A stretch of DNA of 64,000 nucleotides, taken from Nyssa sinensis (taxonomy: Eukaryota; Streptophyta; Magnoliopsida; Cornales; Nyssaceae). Positions 1-9,716 of the stretch are shown here, piece by piece. The stretch spans positions 17,372,985-17,436,984 of the forward strand of contig CM018038.1 of NCBI GenBank assembly GCA_008638375.1. The letters run 5' to 3'. The notes beneath the pieces are model-generated. The model worked only from the letters and a program-made list of their open reading frames with translations, searched no databases and was not told the DNA's origin. How positions within the stretch are numbered: the first letter of the stretch is position 1; each line of letters starts with the position of its first letter. The position numbers and the translations under genes were made by a program.

Positions 1-1857
1 CGTCGCTACTTGAAAGGTGGTAAGTAAAGTGGAATGAGCTACAAAAGTTCAACAAGTAAATATAGATCTCTGACACTGGTATTGGTGATCATAAAAGAAT
101 ATGAATCCATGAATAAGAATATGATAGCCAATCATAAAAAGTAAGATGCTGTGATAGCCAATGAGAACAATTGCCATAATGGCCAATGAACAATGGGTCA
201 CAATGTACAATCAGGAGTAATGGATATAACATCAACATGGAACTCTCAACAACAATATATCAACACGAAATGTACTGCCACAATAAACCAATCACAATCA
301 AATCAATAAAGAATGTCTCTCAGTATAAGCTAAGTCATAAGGGATAGTGTCATTCAACGATCGTAGTCATATCAATCATATAAGAGATGCATTTACATTG
401 TTCAGGGTTCGGCACGCCCTCGGTCTTTTGGGGCCCGGCATACCCCCTAGTGGAAACTCCAATCAAACCAAACTCCAATGTATTGCCAAGTGTCCGTTCA
501 CGGACTAGACCCATAGGTCTCCAGTAGATCAGAAAGTATTAGATGGATATCGTGACTGAGCACGAATCCGATACACATAAACATATCATAATCATAAGTG
601 ATTCCATAAGAGTATAAAAATGGAATATCATATCTACAGTGGAAACATAACAGTAGGCCTTTCAAGGCATGGTGTAACATGATAATAATGATATAGCAGT
701 CAATCAATGTCCACAAGTTAGAACAATATCACATTGTGAAAAATAATAATATCTGGTACGTTCAAGAGTACAAGTTTGGCAATAAGGAGAGTAAACTTAG
801 CTTTGGAAACACCACATGGAAGAGAAAGTGAATTTTCTTACCATAAAAATGCATTCTTAGATCAGTATCCAATGATTCTGCCCTTTCCTTTCGAGTTCCC
901 AATATATCAGTAAATACGTCTCAGTTTTAATGTTATTCATCAAATTTTATGCCTTGATTTAATCCAATCAATTTCTTGCGCCCGTGACCAAACAACCCCC
1001 TTTCCTTTTTAATTAAAATAACACCTAACTAAATGACATAGTATTAGACTACACCAGCCTCAAACGATACCGCATGCCCCTCACTATACATCATCCCTTC
1101 CCCCGACCTTCCGGTAGGTTAAAATAGGGTTCCGTCGCCATCTCCGGCAACAGCGACCCACTTCCGATTAGATTTTAACATCTTCCAAAAGCCATTTTCT
1201 TCCTTTTCTCTTGTAGTTTTCATTTCCATTGTTAGTTTTTGATTTAGACCACTATAACTTTTCGAATAAAGGGTTTTATGTGGGAAATCAATTTTCCGAT
1301 GAGCCAGTTTCATATTATTACTCTTAACTGTTTTAACTCTAATTCACCTTAATTTTGTTTCTGCACTTCATATGATAATTTCCCTACTATTAGAATAAAG
1401 TTTTAAAGCATAAATCTCTAAAACCGAATAATCCCAGAAAACCTGCAACTCCCCATTTCTGCCTCTTCATGGCACAATTTTGGTTGATTCTTTTTCCAAT
1501 TACTCTATATTTCATGCTGATTCAGACCCTAACATTCAAAATAATTATCATTCTCTTAAAATTAAAAAACAGAACCACAACTAACTCACTTATATTTTTT
1601 GATTTTCTTGGTGTAGCTTCTCCTGAACCACTTAGCTTCCACTTCTGAATCCTTGAAAACTCTTCTTCTCTGCCTCAGTTTCTAAATTTCCTTCTCTGTT
1701 TTCTGATTTCTTTCAAACTCCTCATGGTATTTATAGGAAATATTTCTCCCACTTGCCATACTTTCACGCCCACCTTTTCTCTCTCTTCCTACTTTCCTTG
1801 TAGCCTTTTTGGACTGCTTTCCACCGTCCCTTGCTTCTCCATCATCCACGCACAACT

Positions 1858-1915
<58 letters not shown>

Positions 1916-2459
1916 CATGCACCAATTGCAACCATGGTGTCCGCAGCCTTGCTACCTTCACCATGTCCACACAGCTCACCCATTTCACTTTATACAGCAT
2001 ACACCCACCGCCTTATTCTCTCTTTTTCTTTTCTTCCTTTTCTTTACTTTTACATGTATTTAAATACATATAGATATATATATATATATAAATACAATAC
2101 ATTATACTATATATATACACATATATAATATATATTTTATACATGTATATTTATCCATATACATACGTGTATACCTAATTCTGAGTATGCACACATACAT
2201 TGATATCTCGGGGTCTAGGCGTACATGTGTTGGCATACTTGCATGGAAATATGTGAGTGCACGCATTACGGGGCTCGATCCTGGGTTGCTCGGGTGTCGC
2301 CCGGCACTAGTGGTACAAAATAAACCATTTACATTCAAGATTGTTCAATTCAATGAAATATAATGATATAGAGCTTAACAGCTCAGTTTACAACTGTTGA
2401 TATTCTACTCGATCGGGTCTACCTCGGTATACGTGCCATATCTCAGGTTGGGATATTAC
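1..2459 (-). repeat. Long LTR, partial (runs off the window start)
   Basis: Read on the - strand this begins TGTAATATCCCAACC at 2459, the same terminal style (TGTAAY-ACCC) as the other long LTRs here. It has the LTR layout seen at 9717-12773: a ggggcccggcatacccc segment near 450, a stretch with scattered poly-pyrimidine, then CA/TA microsatellites close to the end. No protein is encoded; open frames in it lie in simple repeats. It is either the 3' LTR of the neighbouring Gypsy-A with the end of pol deleted, or an independent LTR element inserted into the Gypsy-A integrase. It differs strongly from the 9717-12773 LTR, which favours the second reading. Confidence 0.65.
1861..1915. repeat. (CA)n/(TA)n compound microsatellite
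   Basis: Eighteen CA units followed directly by about nine TA units, inside the LTR. A second TA-rich stretch follows at 2067-2160. Confidence 0.95.
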
Positions 2460-3143
2460 AGCTGTATCTTCTCGATGGTTTGTTCTACAATCTCTGGTCC
2501 ATAGAGCTTCCTTTCACCTACTTCAACGTAGCATAGTGGCGATCGGCACTTCTTGCCATCCAATGCTTCGTATGGAGCCATACCAATACTAGATTGGTAA
2601 CTGTTATTGTACGTGAACTCCACCAAAGGCAACTGGCCCTCCCAACTCCCTTTGAAATCTATGACACAGAACCGCAATAAATCCTCCAGAGTTTGTATAG
2701 TCCTCTGTGTCTGTCCATCTGTCTCTGGGTGATATGCAGTACTAAGACTTAGCTCTATGCCCATAGCCTACTGTAAACTCTTCCAAAATATAGATACAAA
2801 CCGTGGATCTTGATCTGATATAATAGATACCAGGATTCGATACAGCGAACTATCTCCCTAATATAGAGCTCAGCCAAATGCCCTAAGGTCTGTGTCATCT
2901 TGGTCGTAAGGAAATAAGCTATCTTGGTAAGTCTAGCCACAATAACCCATATGCAATCACTCCCTTTTGACGTCTTTGGTAACCCTGACACAAAATCCAT
3001 AGTAATAAGCTCCTATTTCAATTATAGTATTGGAAGCAACTATAAAAGTCCTCCGGGTTCTGATGTTCGACTTTAACCTGTTGGCATATGGTATAGTGTG
3101 CAACATACTCAGCTATGTCCCGTTTCATCCCAGACCACCAATA

Positions 3144-3158
3144 AGTATTTCTGACATT
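3144..3158. repeat. Target-site duplication, left copy (LINE L1)
   Basis: AGTATTTCTGACATT, identical to 4165-4179. A flanking A on both sides could extend it to 16 bp. Confidence 0.93.
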
Positions 3159-3933
3159 GGGAGAAAGAGTTATATATGATTCAGGTCTTGGTAGAAAAGC
3201 TACAGTGAGTAACATTATTCTTGGAAATCATTGGAACTGGCCCATTGCTAATTCTCCCCACCTGCTGAACCTTAAGAATGGTATGCCTCCTAATCTTCTC
3301 CCATCCCCCCTCCTTGATGATAAAGCTTTTTGGCTTCCCTCCCCAAATGGGGTCTTCTCCATCAACTCTGCCTGGGATTCCCTGCGTAGCCGTAACCCCC
3401 AGGTTCCTTGGTGGAAGCTTGTTTGGTTCCCTAAAGCTATCCCCCGTGCAGGGTTCATCCTTTGGATGGCCATCTGCCACAGCTTAAGGACCAAGGACCG
3501 TCTTTTCTTCTCTAATCTTGGTCATGACCCCAAGTGCCTTTTCTGTTTAAGAGAAAATGAAAGCCACAACCACCTCTTCTTTTCTTGTTCCTTTACTTCC
3601 AACATATGGTCCCATTTGCTCTCTAAAAGTGGATTTCAAAACCCTAATGGGGACTGGCATCAGACTGTTCTTTGGGCTACCAATTCTTTCAAAGGCAAGT
3701 CTTTCTCTTCCATTTTAGGCCGGCTCACTCTTGCTTGTACAATTTACAACATTTGGCGTGAAAGGAATAGCAGATTGTTCACCAAGATCGAGAAAAACTC
3801 AAAGGTCATCATAGCTCAAACTCAGGATATGATCCGAGGCAGACTCACATCTTCTAGAGGGATTCAAGACTCTCTCTCCAATAGACATCTTCAGTGTACT
3901 TGGTCTCTTCCTTGTAGTATTTTTAATATGTAA
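3159..3933 (+). pseudogene. LINE L1 ORF2 C-terminal fragment (zf-RVT domain)
   Basis: About 257 codons without a stop. Visible parts: a tryptophan-rich linker (NGVFSINSAWDSL), the SKAIP/PKAIPRAGFILWMA segment, the zinc-binding cluster C-x2-C...H-x-H...C (CLFC, SHNHLFFSC), and the closing NIWRERNSR motif. The N-terminal endonuclease and polymerase are absent because of 5' truncation; the apparent ATG at 3157 lies on the target duplication and is not a real start. Confidence 0.85.
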
Positions 3934-3987
3934 TATTTCTCAGCATGGGCCATGAGCTCTAGTTTTCTTGTTTTCTTTTGCTTGTCT

Positions 3988-4001
3988 GAGGGTATGCCCT
4001 C
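3988..4001 (+). other. LINE 3'-UTR hairpin, copy 1
   Basis: GAGGGTATGCCCTC: 5-bp perfect stem around a TATG loop. Repeated 109 bp downstream. Confidence 0.7.
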
Positions 4002-4096
4002 TTGTTTTTGTATTTCTGTTTTCTCTTGTTTTTATTTCCTGCTTGGGGTTGTGTGTTCTTCTGCCTGTAGTAGATCTCCTTCCCTTTAGCTTGTTC

Positions 4097-4110
4097 GAGG
4101 GTATGCCCTC
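4097..4110 (+). other. LINE 3'-UTR hairpin, copy 2
   Basis: Identical to the copy at 3988-4001. The same pair recurs in other LINE copies (52281-52294 and 52385-52398; reverse strand 13083-13096 with a variant at 12971-12983). Confidence 0.7.
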
Positions 4111-4164
4111 TTGATCTTGTATTTATTTTTTCTTCTTTATATATCTTTTACTTATCAAAAAAAA

Positions 4165-4179
4165 AGTATTTCTGACATT
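4165..4179. repeat. Target-site duplication, right copy (LINE L1)
   Basis: Identical to 3144-3158. Confidence 0.93.
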
Positions 4180-4329
4180 ATGGTACATTTTGGTGTTCCC
4201 TAGGTGCATGACGAATCTTGAACTGTATGCCACATCTAAAATCTCCTTTTTGATCTCTGGTATATCTAGTACGCAGATTTGGCCCTGAGAATACAACACC
4301 TCATCTTGGATAGCAAACTCCGAGTCCTT

Positions 4330-5790
4330 ACCTATCTCAGCATCTTGACGGAGTCTGGTCAACGTTGCATCCTGGGTCTGTAACTCTCTCATCATGTCTA
4401 TAATGGATAGACTAACTGTGACATTGGCACAGATTGGCCCTGAGCTTGGCAGAACCACCTCAATCTCCATATCGTCCAACTCCCTTAGTAGCTCCACTCG
4501 AATCGTCAACAGATAAGCTAGGCTTCTTAACGACTTCTTGCTAAGAGCATCAGTTACCACATTTGCTTTCCTTAGATAGTACTGACTACTGAGCTCATAG
4601 TCCTTGATCAGCTCTAACCAACGACTTTGCCTCTTATTAAGCTCATTCTGTGTAAATAAATAATTGAGGCTCTTATGATCAGTAAATGTCTCACATGTCA
4701 TTCCATACACGTAATGCCTCCACAACTTCAGTGCAAAAATAATAGCTGCTTACTCGAGGTCATGTGTCGGGTAGTTCTTCTCATGTGGCCTCAGCTATCG
4801 TGAAGCATAGGCTACTACCCTACCATTTTGCATCAATACACACTCCAAGCCCTTGTATGGGGCATCACTATATATCACAAATCCCTCAGTCCCGTCTGGC
4901 ACTGTCAATATCGGAGTTGTCACCAACTTGTTCTTCAATTCCTAAAAACTCTGCTCCTGCTCCTCAGCCTATACAAATGGTACGTTCTTCCTAGTCAACT
5001 GAGTGATTGGCATAGCTATCTTGGAAAAATCTTTAACAAACTGCCTGTAGTAACCTGCCAATCCTATAAAACTCCGTACCTTAGTAACATTAGTGGGACG
5101 GGGCCAATTGACAATAGCCTCTATCTTCTGAGAATCAATAAAGATCCCCTCCTTGCTAATCATGTGTCCCAAAAATGAAATACTAGAAAGCCAGAACTCA
5201 CATTTCTTCAGTTTAGCATATAGTTTCTGCTCCCGTAGTCTCTATAAAACTTTCCTCAGGTGTACCTCATGCTCTTCCTGGCTTTTAGAAAAAACCAGGA
5301 TATCATCAATAAACACAATTACAAAATCATTCAAATATAGCTTGAAAACACTGTTCATCAAACCCATAAATGCAACTGCGGCATTAGTGACCCCAAATGG
5401 CATCACTAAAAACTCATAATGCCCATATCTGGTCCTAAAAGCCGTTTTCTCCACATCTCTAGGTCTCACCTTCAGCTGATGGTATCCAGATCTCAAATCA
5501 ATCTTAAAGAACACATGTGCTCGCTTTAACTGATCAAACAAGTCATTTATTCATGGCAAAGGATACCTGTTCTTAATAGTCACCTTGTTCAGCTCGCGAA
5601 AATCAACACACAACCGCATAGCTCCATCATTCTTCTTTATAAATAGCACCGGTACACCCCATGGCGATGTACTGGGTCTGATAAAACCCTTATCTAGTAA
5701 CTTCTGGAGTTGCAATTTTAACTCTTTCAGTTCTGCTGGTGCCATTCTATAAGGATTCTTAAAAATAGGTGACGTGCTTGGTTGAACATC
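4330..5790 (-). pseudogene. Gypsy-A reverse transcriptase and RNase H
   Basis: Recognisable polymerase blocks on the - strand: [13 protein letters not shown] and [20 protein letters not shown] (5745-5551), [15 protein letters not shown], the FIDDIL catalytic box and [15 protein letters not shown] (5541-5242), GHMISKEGI and [12 protein letters not shown] (5172-4969), then RNase H with VIYSDA (near 4890) and [12 protein letters not shown] (4690). At least one TGA sits where CGA is expected (between the first two blocks, about 5552), the usual outcome of methyl-CpG decay, and several TAG/TGA codons follow. Non-functional. Confidence 0.88.
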
Positions 5791-5989
5791 AATAGTGAAA
5801 TCTATTTCTCTGTCTACTGGTATCCTTGGTAGATCTTCCAGAAATAGCTCAGGGAATTTTCTAACAATAGGGATCTTATCTAAGGTAGGCTACTGTGATC
5901 AGGTGTCCACAACATTACACAAATACCCCTGACACCCCTTATGCAGTAGTCGCCTAGCCAATATGGAAGAGACAAAATATGGTGGAGAA

Positions 5990-6320
5990 GCCACACCTAT
6001 CCCCTGAAATTGAATACTCAGACAACCTTAGCCACATAGTCTATAGTGGCATAGTGTGCGGCTAGCCAATCCATGCCAAGTATAACATCAAATCTATGTA
6101 TCTCTAACGGTATCAGATCAACAGATAACTATGTGCCCTCCATTTATACCGTACATGCTCTATAGAAAGTGTTCCCACATAATGATTCCCCTGATGGCAT
6201 TGTAACAGATAACATGTATCCTAGGGGTTCTGTCTTTATGTTCAGTTTAGCAACAAATAATGGAGACATGAAAGAATGTGTGGAACCAATATCAAATAAA
6301 ACTTGAGCATACTGTGAACA
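5990..6320 (-). pseudogene. Gypsy-A aspartic protease region
   Basis: The - strand reads LFDIGSTHSFMS, the retropepsin active-site segment with Asp kept (usual DTG or DSG, here DIG), followed 60-70 residues later by FDVILGMDWLAAHYA, the second conserved segment. In-frame stops lie between them. It sits between gag and reverse transcriptase as expected. Confidence 0.75.
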
Positions 6321-6477
6321 GATCTGTAAAGTACCTGCGACTACTGAAGTAGTAGCCTGTACATCCTCTAGATCTAGTGAGAATACTTGCCTTGAGTGCT
6401 GCTACTCATCTCTCTGCCCCTGACTCAATGTCTGTGTTTGAGATCTAGTCCTCGGGTCACTAACTAGGGTAGGCAGT

Positions 6478-7244
6478 TGATGTGAACCCGTAAGAACGAA
6501 ATTCCTTGAACCCACGATCAAATTGAAACATACCCAAGAAAGCCAAGAATCAAGTCAAGATGATCTAGACCCATTGAAAACTTATTTCAAGAACCTAGAA
6601 TTTGATGAGAACGCCACAAAGGGTATGCCTTTGATAAGTTTTTTTTTTCGGTAAGCTATGCCTTTGATAAGTTCATAGTTCATTCAAGAACAAGAACAGA
6701 AAACTGAAAAGTTCTCTAAGCAGAAAGCTTCATTTCATTCATGTTGGTTGTTGTCCGCCGAATTGCAGCTACAAGTTCTTTTAAAACTCTAAATGAAACC
6801 CTAGGGCCGAATAAGGCTTACATCAATTAAAACACATGGGCTGAACATTTTCAGGCTCAAAACAACCTCAACTACCGACTAAAACTAATAAAAGAAATCC
6901 ACTAAATGAGTTGACCCGCGTATTAGAATTTTGCACAGCCAAAAACATCAGTCATGCAGGTGCAGCAACTTCAAGCCCGATTTCGACCTTGATTCAACCC
7001 GAATCTCAAAAATCTCAAAACATGAAAGTTGTAGCACTATTTCATGGCTTTCCAAATCATCTTGAATAATCTCCATCGGAGCTCACATGAGAGAGCTATG
7101 CCCATATTACAAAGCGATGTTGAAACTGTCCGAAAATCGCCCAATTAGCATTTTCTTTTGCACTTTCTTAGCTCTCGACCTTGTGATTGGCCCATCTGGA
7201 CCTGTAAAGGATCTTTAAGACTCGGCCCACCAAGGTTTCCATCA
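6478..7244 (-). repeat. 3' LTR of the non-autonomous element
   Basis: Matches 7760-8480 almost throughout, and retains about 13 bp near its right end (caccaaggtttcc) that the other copy lacks. Confidence 0.88.
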
Positions 7245-7262
7245 TTGCCCCTCTCCTCAAAA
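7245..7262 (-). other. Polypurine tract
   Basis: On the - strand GAGGAGAGGGGCAA lies immediately before the LTR start TGATGG. The same arrangement is seen in Gypsy-B at 16178-16190. Confidence 0.75.
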
Positions 7263-7745
7263 GGATTCGACATCGAATCGGCATCTGCATCAAAGGGAGA
7301 AAGACGGTTTTTTTTTTTTTTGTACGCTTTTTTTTTTGTACTCTTTTTTTTTGTTTTTTTTTTTTCACGCTACAGGTGGTGCTGGACTTGGCATGAAAAG
7401 AGAAAAAAAAAAAACAAAAAACAAAAAACAAAGCAAATAAAGAAGTAAGGCGCTGGAAATAGAAAAAGACGGGTCCGGGCGGAGGAACAAAAGAAAGAAA
7501 GAAAAAAAAATAAAGAACAAAGTAGCGAAGCGGCAAAGTCAAAAGAAGAACAAGAAAGCTTGTGGCTGGGATGCTGCAAGTAGAAACGAGGAAGCAAAAG
7601 GAACAAAGTAGCGGGAGGAGAGGAGAATTCTTTTTAGAGTTTTTTTTTTTTTTTGCACGGAATTCTTTTTAGAGTTTTTTTTTTCAGGGATAATAATCTA
7701 ACGCAAGAATTAAAAAGGATAAATCAGACCTGATTTGGAGTCTGA
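7263..7745. repeat. Non-coding purine/T-rich interior
   Basis: Long T runs at 7308-7366 followed by a + strand AAGAAA-rich stretch dotted with AGCGGC/GGCTG motifs (7390-7640). Open frames on both strands here are low-complexity artefacts (poly-Phe, poly-Lys). The texture resembles 53150-53770. Confidence 0.7.
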
Positions 7746-7757
7746 GCTCTGATACCA
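7746..7757 (-). other. Primer-binding site (initiator Met tRNA)
   Basis: TGGTATCAGAGC on the - strand, two bases from the LTR boundary; this is complementary to the 3' end of plant initiator Met tRNA. Confidence 0.88.
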
Positions 7758-7759
7758 AA

Positions 7760-8480
7760 TGACGTGAACCCGTAAGAAAAAAATCCCTTGAAGCCACGAT
7801 CAAATTGAAACTTACCCAAGAAAGCCAAGAATTAAGTCAAGATGATCTAGACCCATTGAAAACTTGTTTCAAGAACCTAGAATTTGATGAGAATACCACA
7901 AAGGGTATGCCTTTGATAAGTTCATAGTTCATTCAAGAAAAAGAAGAGAAAACTGAAAAATTTTCTAAGTAGAAAGCTTCATTTCATTCATGTTGGTTGT
8001 TGTTTGCCAAATTGCGGCTACAAGTTCTTTTAAAACCCTAAATGAAACCATAAGGCCGAATAAGGCGTACATCAATTAAAACACATGGGATGAACATCTT
8101 CAAGCCCAAAACAACCTAAACTACCGACTAGACTAATAAAATAAATCCACTAAATAAGTTGATCTGCGTATTAGAATTTTGCGCAGCCAAAAACGTCAAT
8201 AGCATAGGTGGAGCAACTTCAATCCCAATTTCGACCTTGATTTAGCCTGAAGCTCGAAACACTCAAAAAATGAAAGTAGTAGCCCTATTTTTTGGTTTTC
8301 CATAGCATCTTGAATAATCTCAATTGGAGCTCCGATGAGAGAGTTATGCCTAGATTACGAAGCAATGTTGAAATTGTCCAAAAATAGCCCAATTAGCCTT
8401 TTTTTTGCACTTTCTTAGCTCTCGACCTTGTGATTGGCCCATCTGGAACTTATAAAGGATCTTTAAGACTCGGCCTATCA
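7760..8480 (-). repeat. 5' LTR of the non-autonomous element
   Basis: Direct repeat of 6478-7244. It carries the promoter-side end (TGATAGG... on the - strand) at 8480. Confidence 0.87.
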
Positions 8481-8499
8481 TCGGTGTAGCTGTAATACT

Positions 8500-9531
8500 C
8501 ACTATCAATCTGTTCTTCTAGGGACAGTCTACCTTGAAGTGACGAGTTTGACCGTAGGAACAATAGACGTTGTTGTCCTTGTAACACGGCCCCTTGTGAC
8601 TCCTTTGGCAAGTGGGACATCTGGCTACACCCCTACTGGCGGAAGTAGCCCTCCTCTGGCTGGTTCCCATACTCTTGGACCCTGCCCTTGGCCTGGTGAA
8701 AGTAGGACTTGACTATCTGCCCTAGTTCCCTACTGGCCTCTATCTCGTGTTTGCCCTTCTCCTGGCAAACGCCTTTCCGCTTCGCTCAATGATCTTGGTG
8801 GTACTCACCACCTTACTGTAAGTAGTCAACTGCATGGGCTCAATGCGATCCTTGATCGCCCATCTCAAATGGCCCTTGAACGCCCATCTCAGATGGCCCT
8901 TGAACTTATGGGCTTTCATTGCCTCTGTCATGGTAACTGTAGGAGCATATCGGGCTAACTCCGTAAATCTGGCCTCATACTGCACCGCAGTCATATTTGT
9001 TTGTTCAAGAATAAGGAACTCTGTTGCCCGTCTATCTAGATCCTCTTGAGGAAAATACTTCTTATTGAACACCTAAAAAAACCTTTGCTAGGTCATCTGC
9101 AGTTCCCTAGCCTTTTCTAAGAGCCACCACTTGTGAGCTGCTCCTCTAAAAGTGAATGTAGCAAGGGCCACCTTTTGGACCTCAGTGTACGTCATGATCT
9201 CAAAAATAAGCTCCATCTCTAACAACCACTCCTCAGTTGCTAGAGAGCCCTTAGTGCCATCAAAACTAGATGGCTTCATCGCCTAGAACTGCTTTTAGAG
9301 ATGAACTAGATCTCTATCGTTCCCCTAATGGCCCGACTGTACTGGGGGCAGCTCCTGCTGAGCTGGCTGTGCTGGTGCACTCGCTGACTCTGTTGGTGTA
9401 CTAGTGCTGGCCTGATTCTAGGGTAAGGACTGTATCACCCGCTCCAGCATATACTCCATAGGATCCATCCTCTCCCTAATTGTAGGATCCATCTGTGCGT
9501 AACGTAATGTTGCCGATCTAGTTTGGACCAT
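8500..9531 (-). pseudogene. Gypsy-A gag
   Basis: Begins MVQTRSATLRYAQMDP at 9531, continues FDGTKGSLATEEWLLEMELIF (9270), the AAHKWWLLEKARE retrotransposon gag core (9130), FNKKYFPQEDLDRRATEFL (9070) and ARFTELARYAP (8960), and ends in a cysteine-rich tail (about 8640-8530) with CPTC and CSYGQTRHFKVDC. The last is a zinc knuckle that has lost one codon and its second Cys (normal C-x2-C-x4-H-x4-C). Several stops break the frame. A 24-bp unit is duplicated at 8857-8904. Confidence 0.85.
8857..8904 (-). repeat. 24-bp tandem duplication inside gag
   Basis: Two adjacent 24-bp units (8857-8880, 8881-8904) differ at one base and add eight residues in frame, reading FKGHLRWA twice. Confidence 0.9.
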
Positions 9532-9700
9532 TCACTGTCAAAACGTTAACAGTTAGCGTCATATATATAATCGTTTATCTATCATGCTAAGCCCACATAC
9601 TAACTAACTCTACTTGGACATTTGACAATAGTAGTACACTGGTTTTAACTCCCATGTATCACTTGTAAACCTAGGTTTCCCTAGTCATTCTAAACCTATT

Positions 9701-9712
9701 GCTCTGATAACA
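9701..9712 (-). other. Gypsy-A primer-binding site
   Basis: On the - strand TTATCAGAGC follows the LTR end ...GTGACA by a few bases; one change from the usual TGGTATCAGAGC core. It fixes the direction of Gypsy-A and identifies 9717-12773 as its 5' LTR. Confidence 0.72.
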
Positions 9713-9716
9713 AGTT

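Larger units (their letters stand above)
3159..4164 (+). mobile_element. LINE L1: 5'-truncated L1-type element
   Basis: A retroposed copy of the last third of a plant LINE. It starts mid-ORF2 (GERVIYDSGLG...), reads through the zf-RVT zinc-binding domain (CLFCLRENESHNHLFFSC, then WRERNSRLF) to a stop near 3930, then a 3' untranslated region and a terminal A run at 4157-4164. Exact 15-bp target duplications flank it. The 776-bp frame beginning at 3157 is continuous, so this copy is relatively young compared with its Gypsy-A host. Two copies of a GAGGG-TATG-CCCTC hairpin lie in the 3' region. Confidence 0.93.
2460..4330 (-). pseudogene. Gypsy-A integrase (interrupted by LINE)
   Basis: The zinc-binding part is split: one side ends ...KMYHNVRNT and the other resumes NVRNTYWWSGMKRDI, the five shared residues being the LINE target duplication. 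The core follows with MDFVSGLPKTSKGSD (first Asp present), a SDQDPRF segment (second Asp present) that needs a frame change and is followed by an amber codon, then [12 protein letters not shown], where the Gln before Arg stands at the catalytic Glu of this family (usual pattern DGQ-S/T-E-R-T). The frame ends ...EKIQL directly against LTR sequence. Catalytically dead by stops and probably by the Glu change. Confidence 0.85.
6478..8480 (-). mobile_element. Non-autonomous LTR retrotransposon with Gypsy-B-type LTRs
   Basis: Two direct repeats of about 767 and 721 bp flank a 515-bp non-coding interior. Each repeat starts TGA-Y-GTGAACCC and ends ...ATCA on the + strand. In - orientation there is a Met-tRNA primer site after the right LTR and a polypurine tract before the left LTR, so the element runs right to left. 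The LTR closely resembles the 3' LTR of Gypsy-B (16191-16906). No gag or pol is present, so it must have been mobilised by a relative. It lies inside Gypsy-A between gag and protease. Flanks GCAGT/TCGGT match at only three of five bases, so the target duplication is diverged or lost. Confidence 0.85.
2460..9716 (-). mobile_element. Gypsy-A internal region (Ty3/Gypsy, Tekay/Del-like), decayed and nested
   Basis: On the - strand the order is primer-binding site (9701-9712), gag (about 9531-8500), protease (about 6320-5990), reverse transcriptase (about 5790-4985), RNase H (about 4985-4500) and integrase (about 4300-2460). This is the Ty3/Gypsy order, and the sequence style plus TGT...ACA long LTRs suggest the Tekay/Del chromovirus lineage. 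Stop codons and frameshifts occur throughout, so it cannot make an intact polyprotein. It carries two later insertions: a LINE at 3159-4164 and a non-autonomous LTR element at 6478-8480. The integrase stops abruptly at 2460, so no chromodomain or polypurine tract is seen. Confidence 0.85.

Noticed and set aside
1724..2128. Overlapping frames with Thr-His and Tyr-Ile runs
   Set aside because: They are translations of CA/TA microsatellites.
7158..7606. Frames with poly-Phe and poly-Lys
   Set aside because: Artefacts of T and A runs in the interior of the non-autonomous element.
6473..8485. Target duplication of the non-autonomous element
   Set aside because: GCAGT and TCGGT share only three of five bases, so I do not call it.
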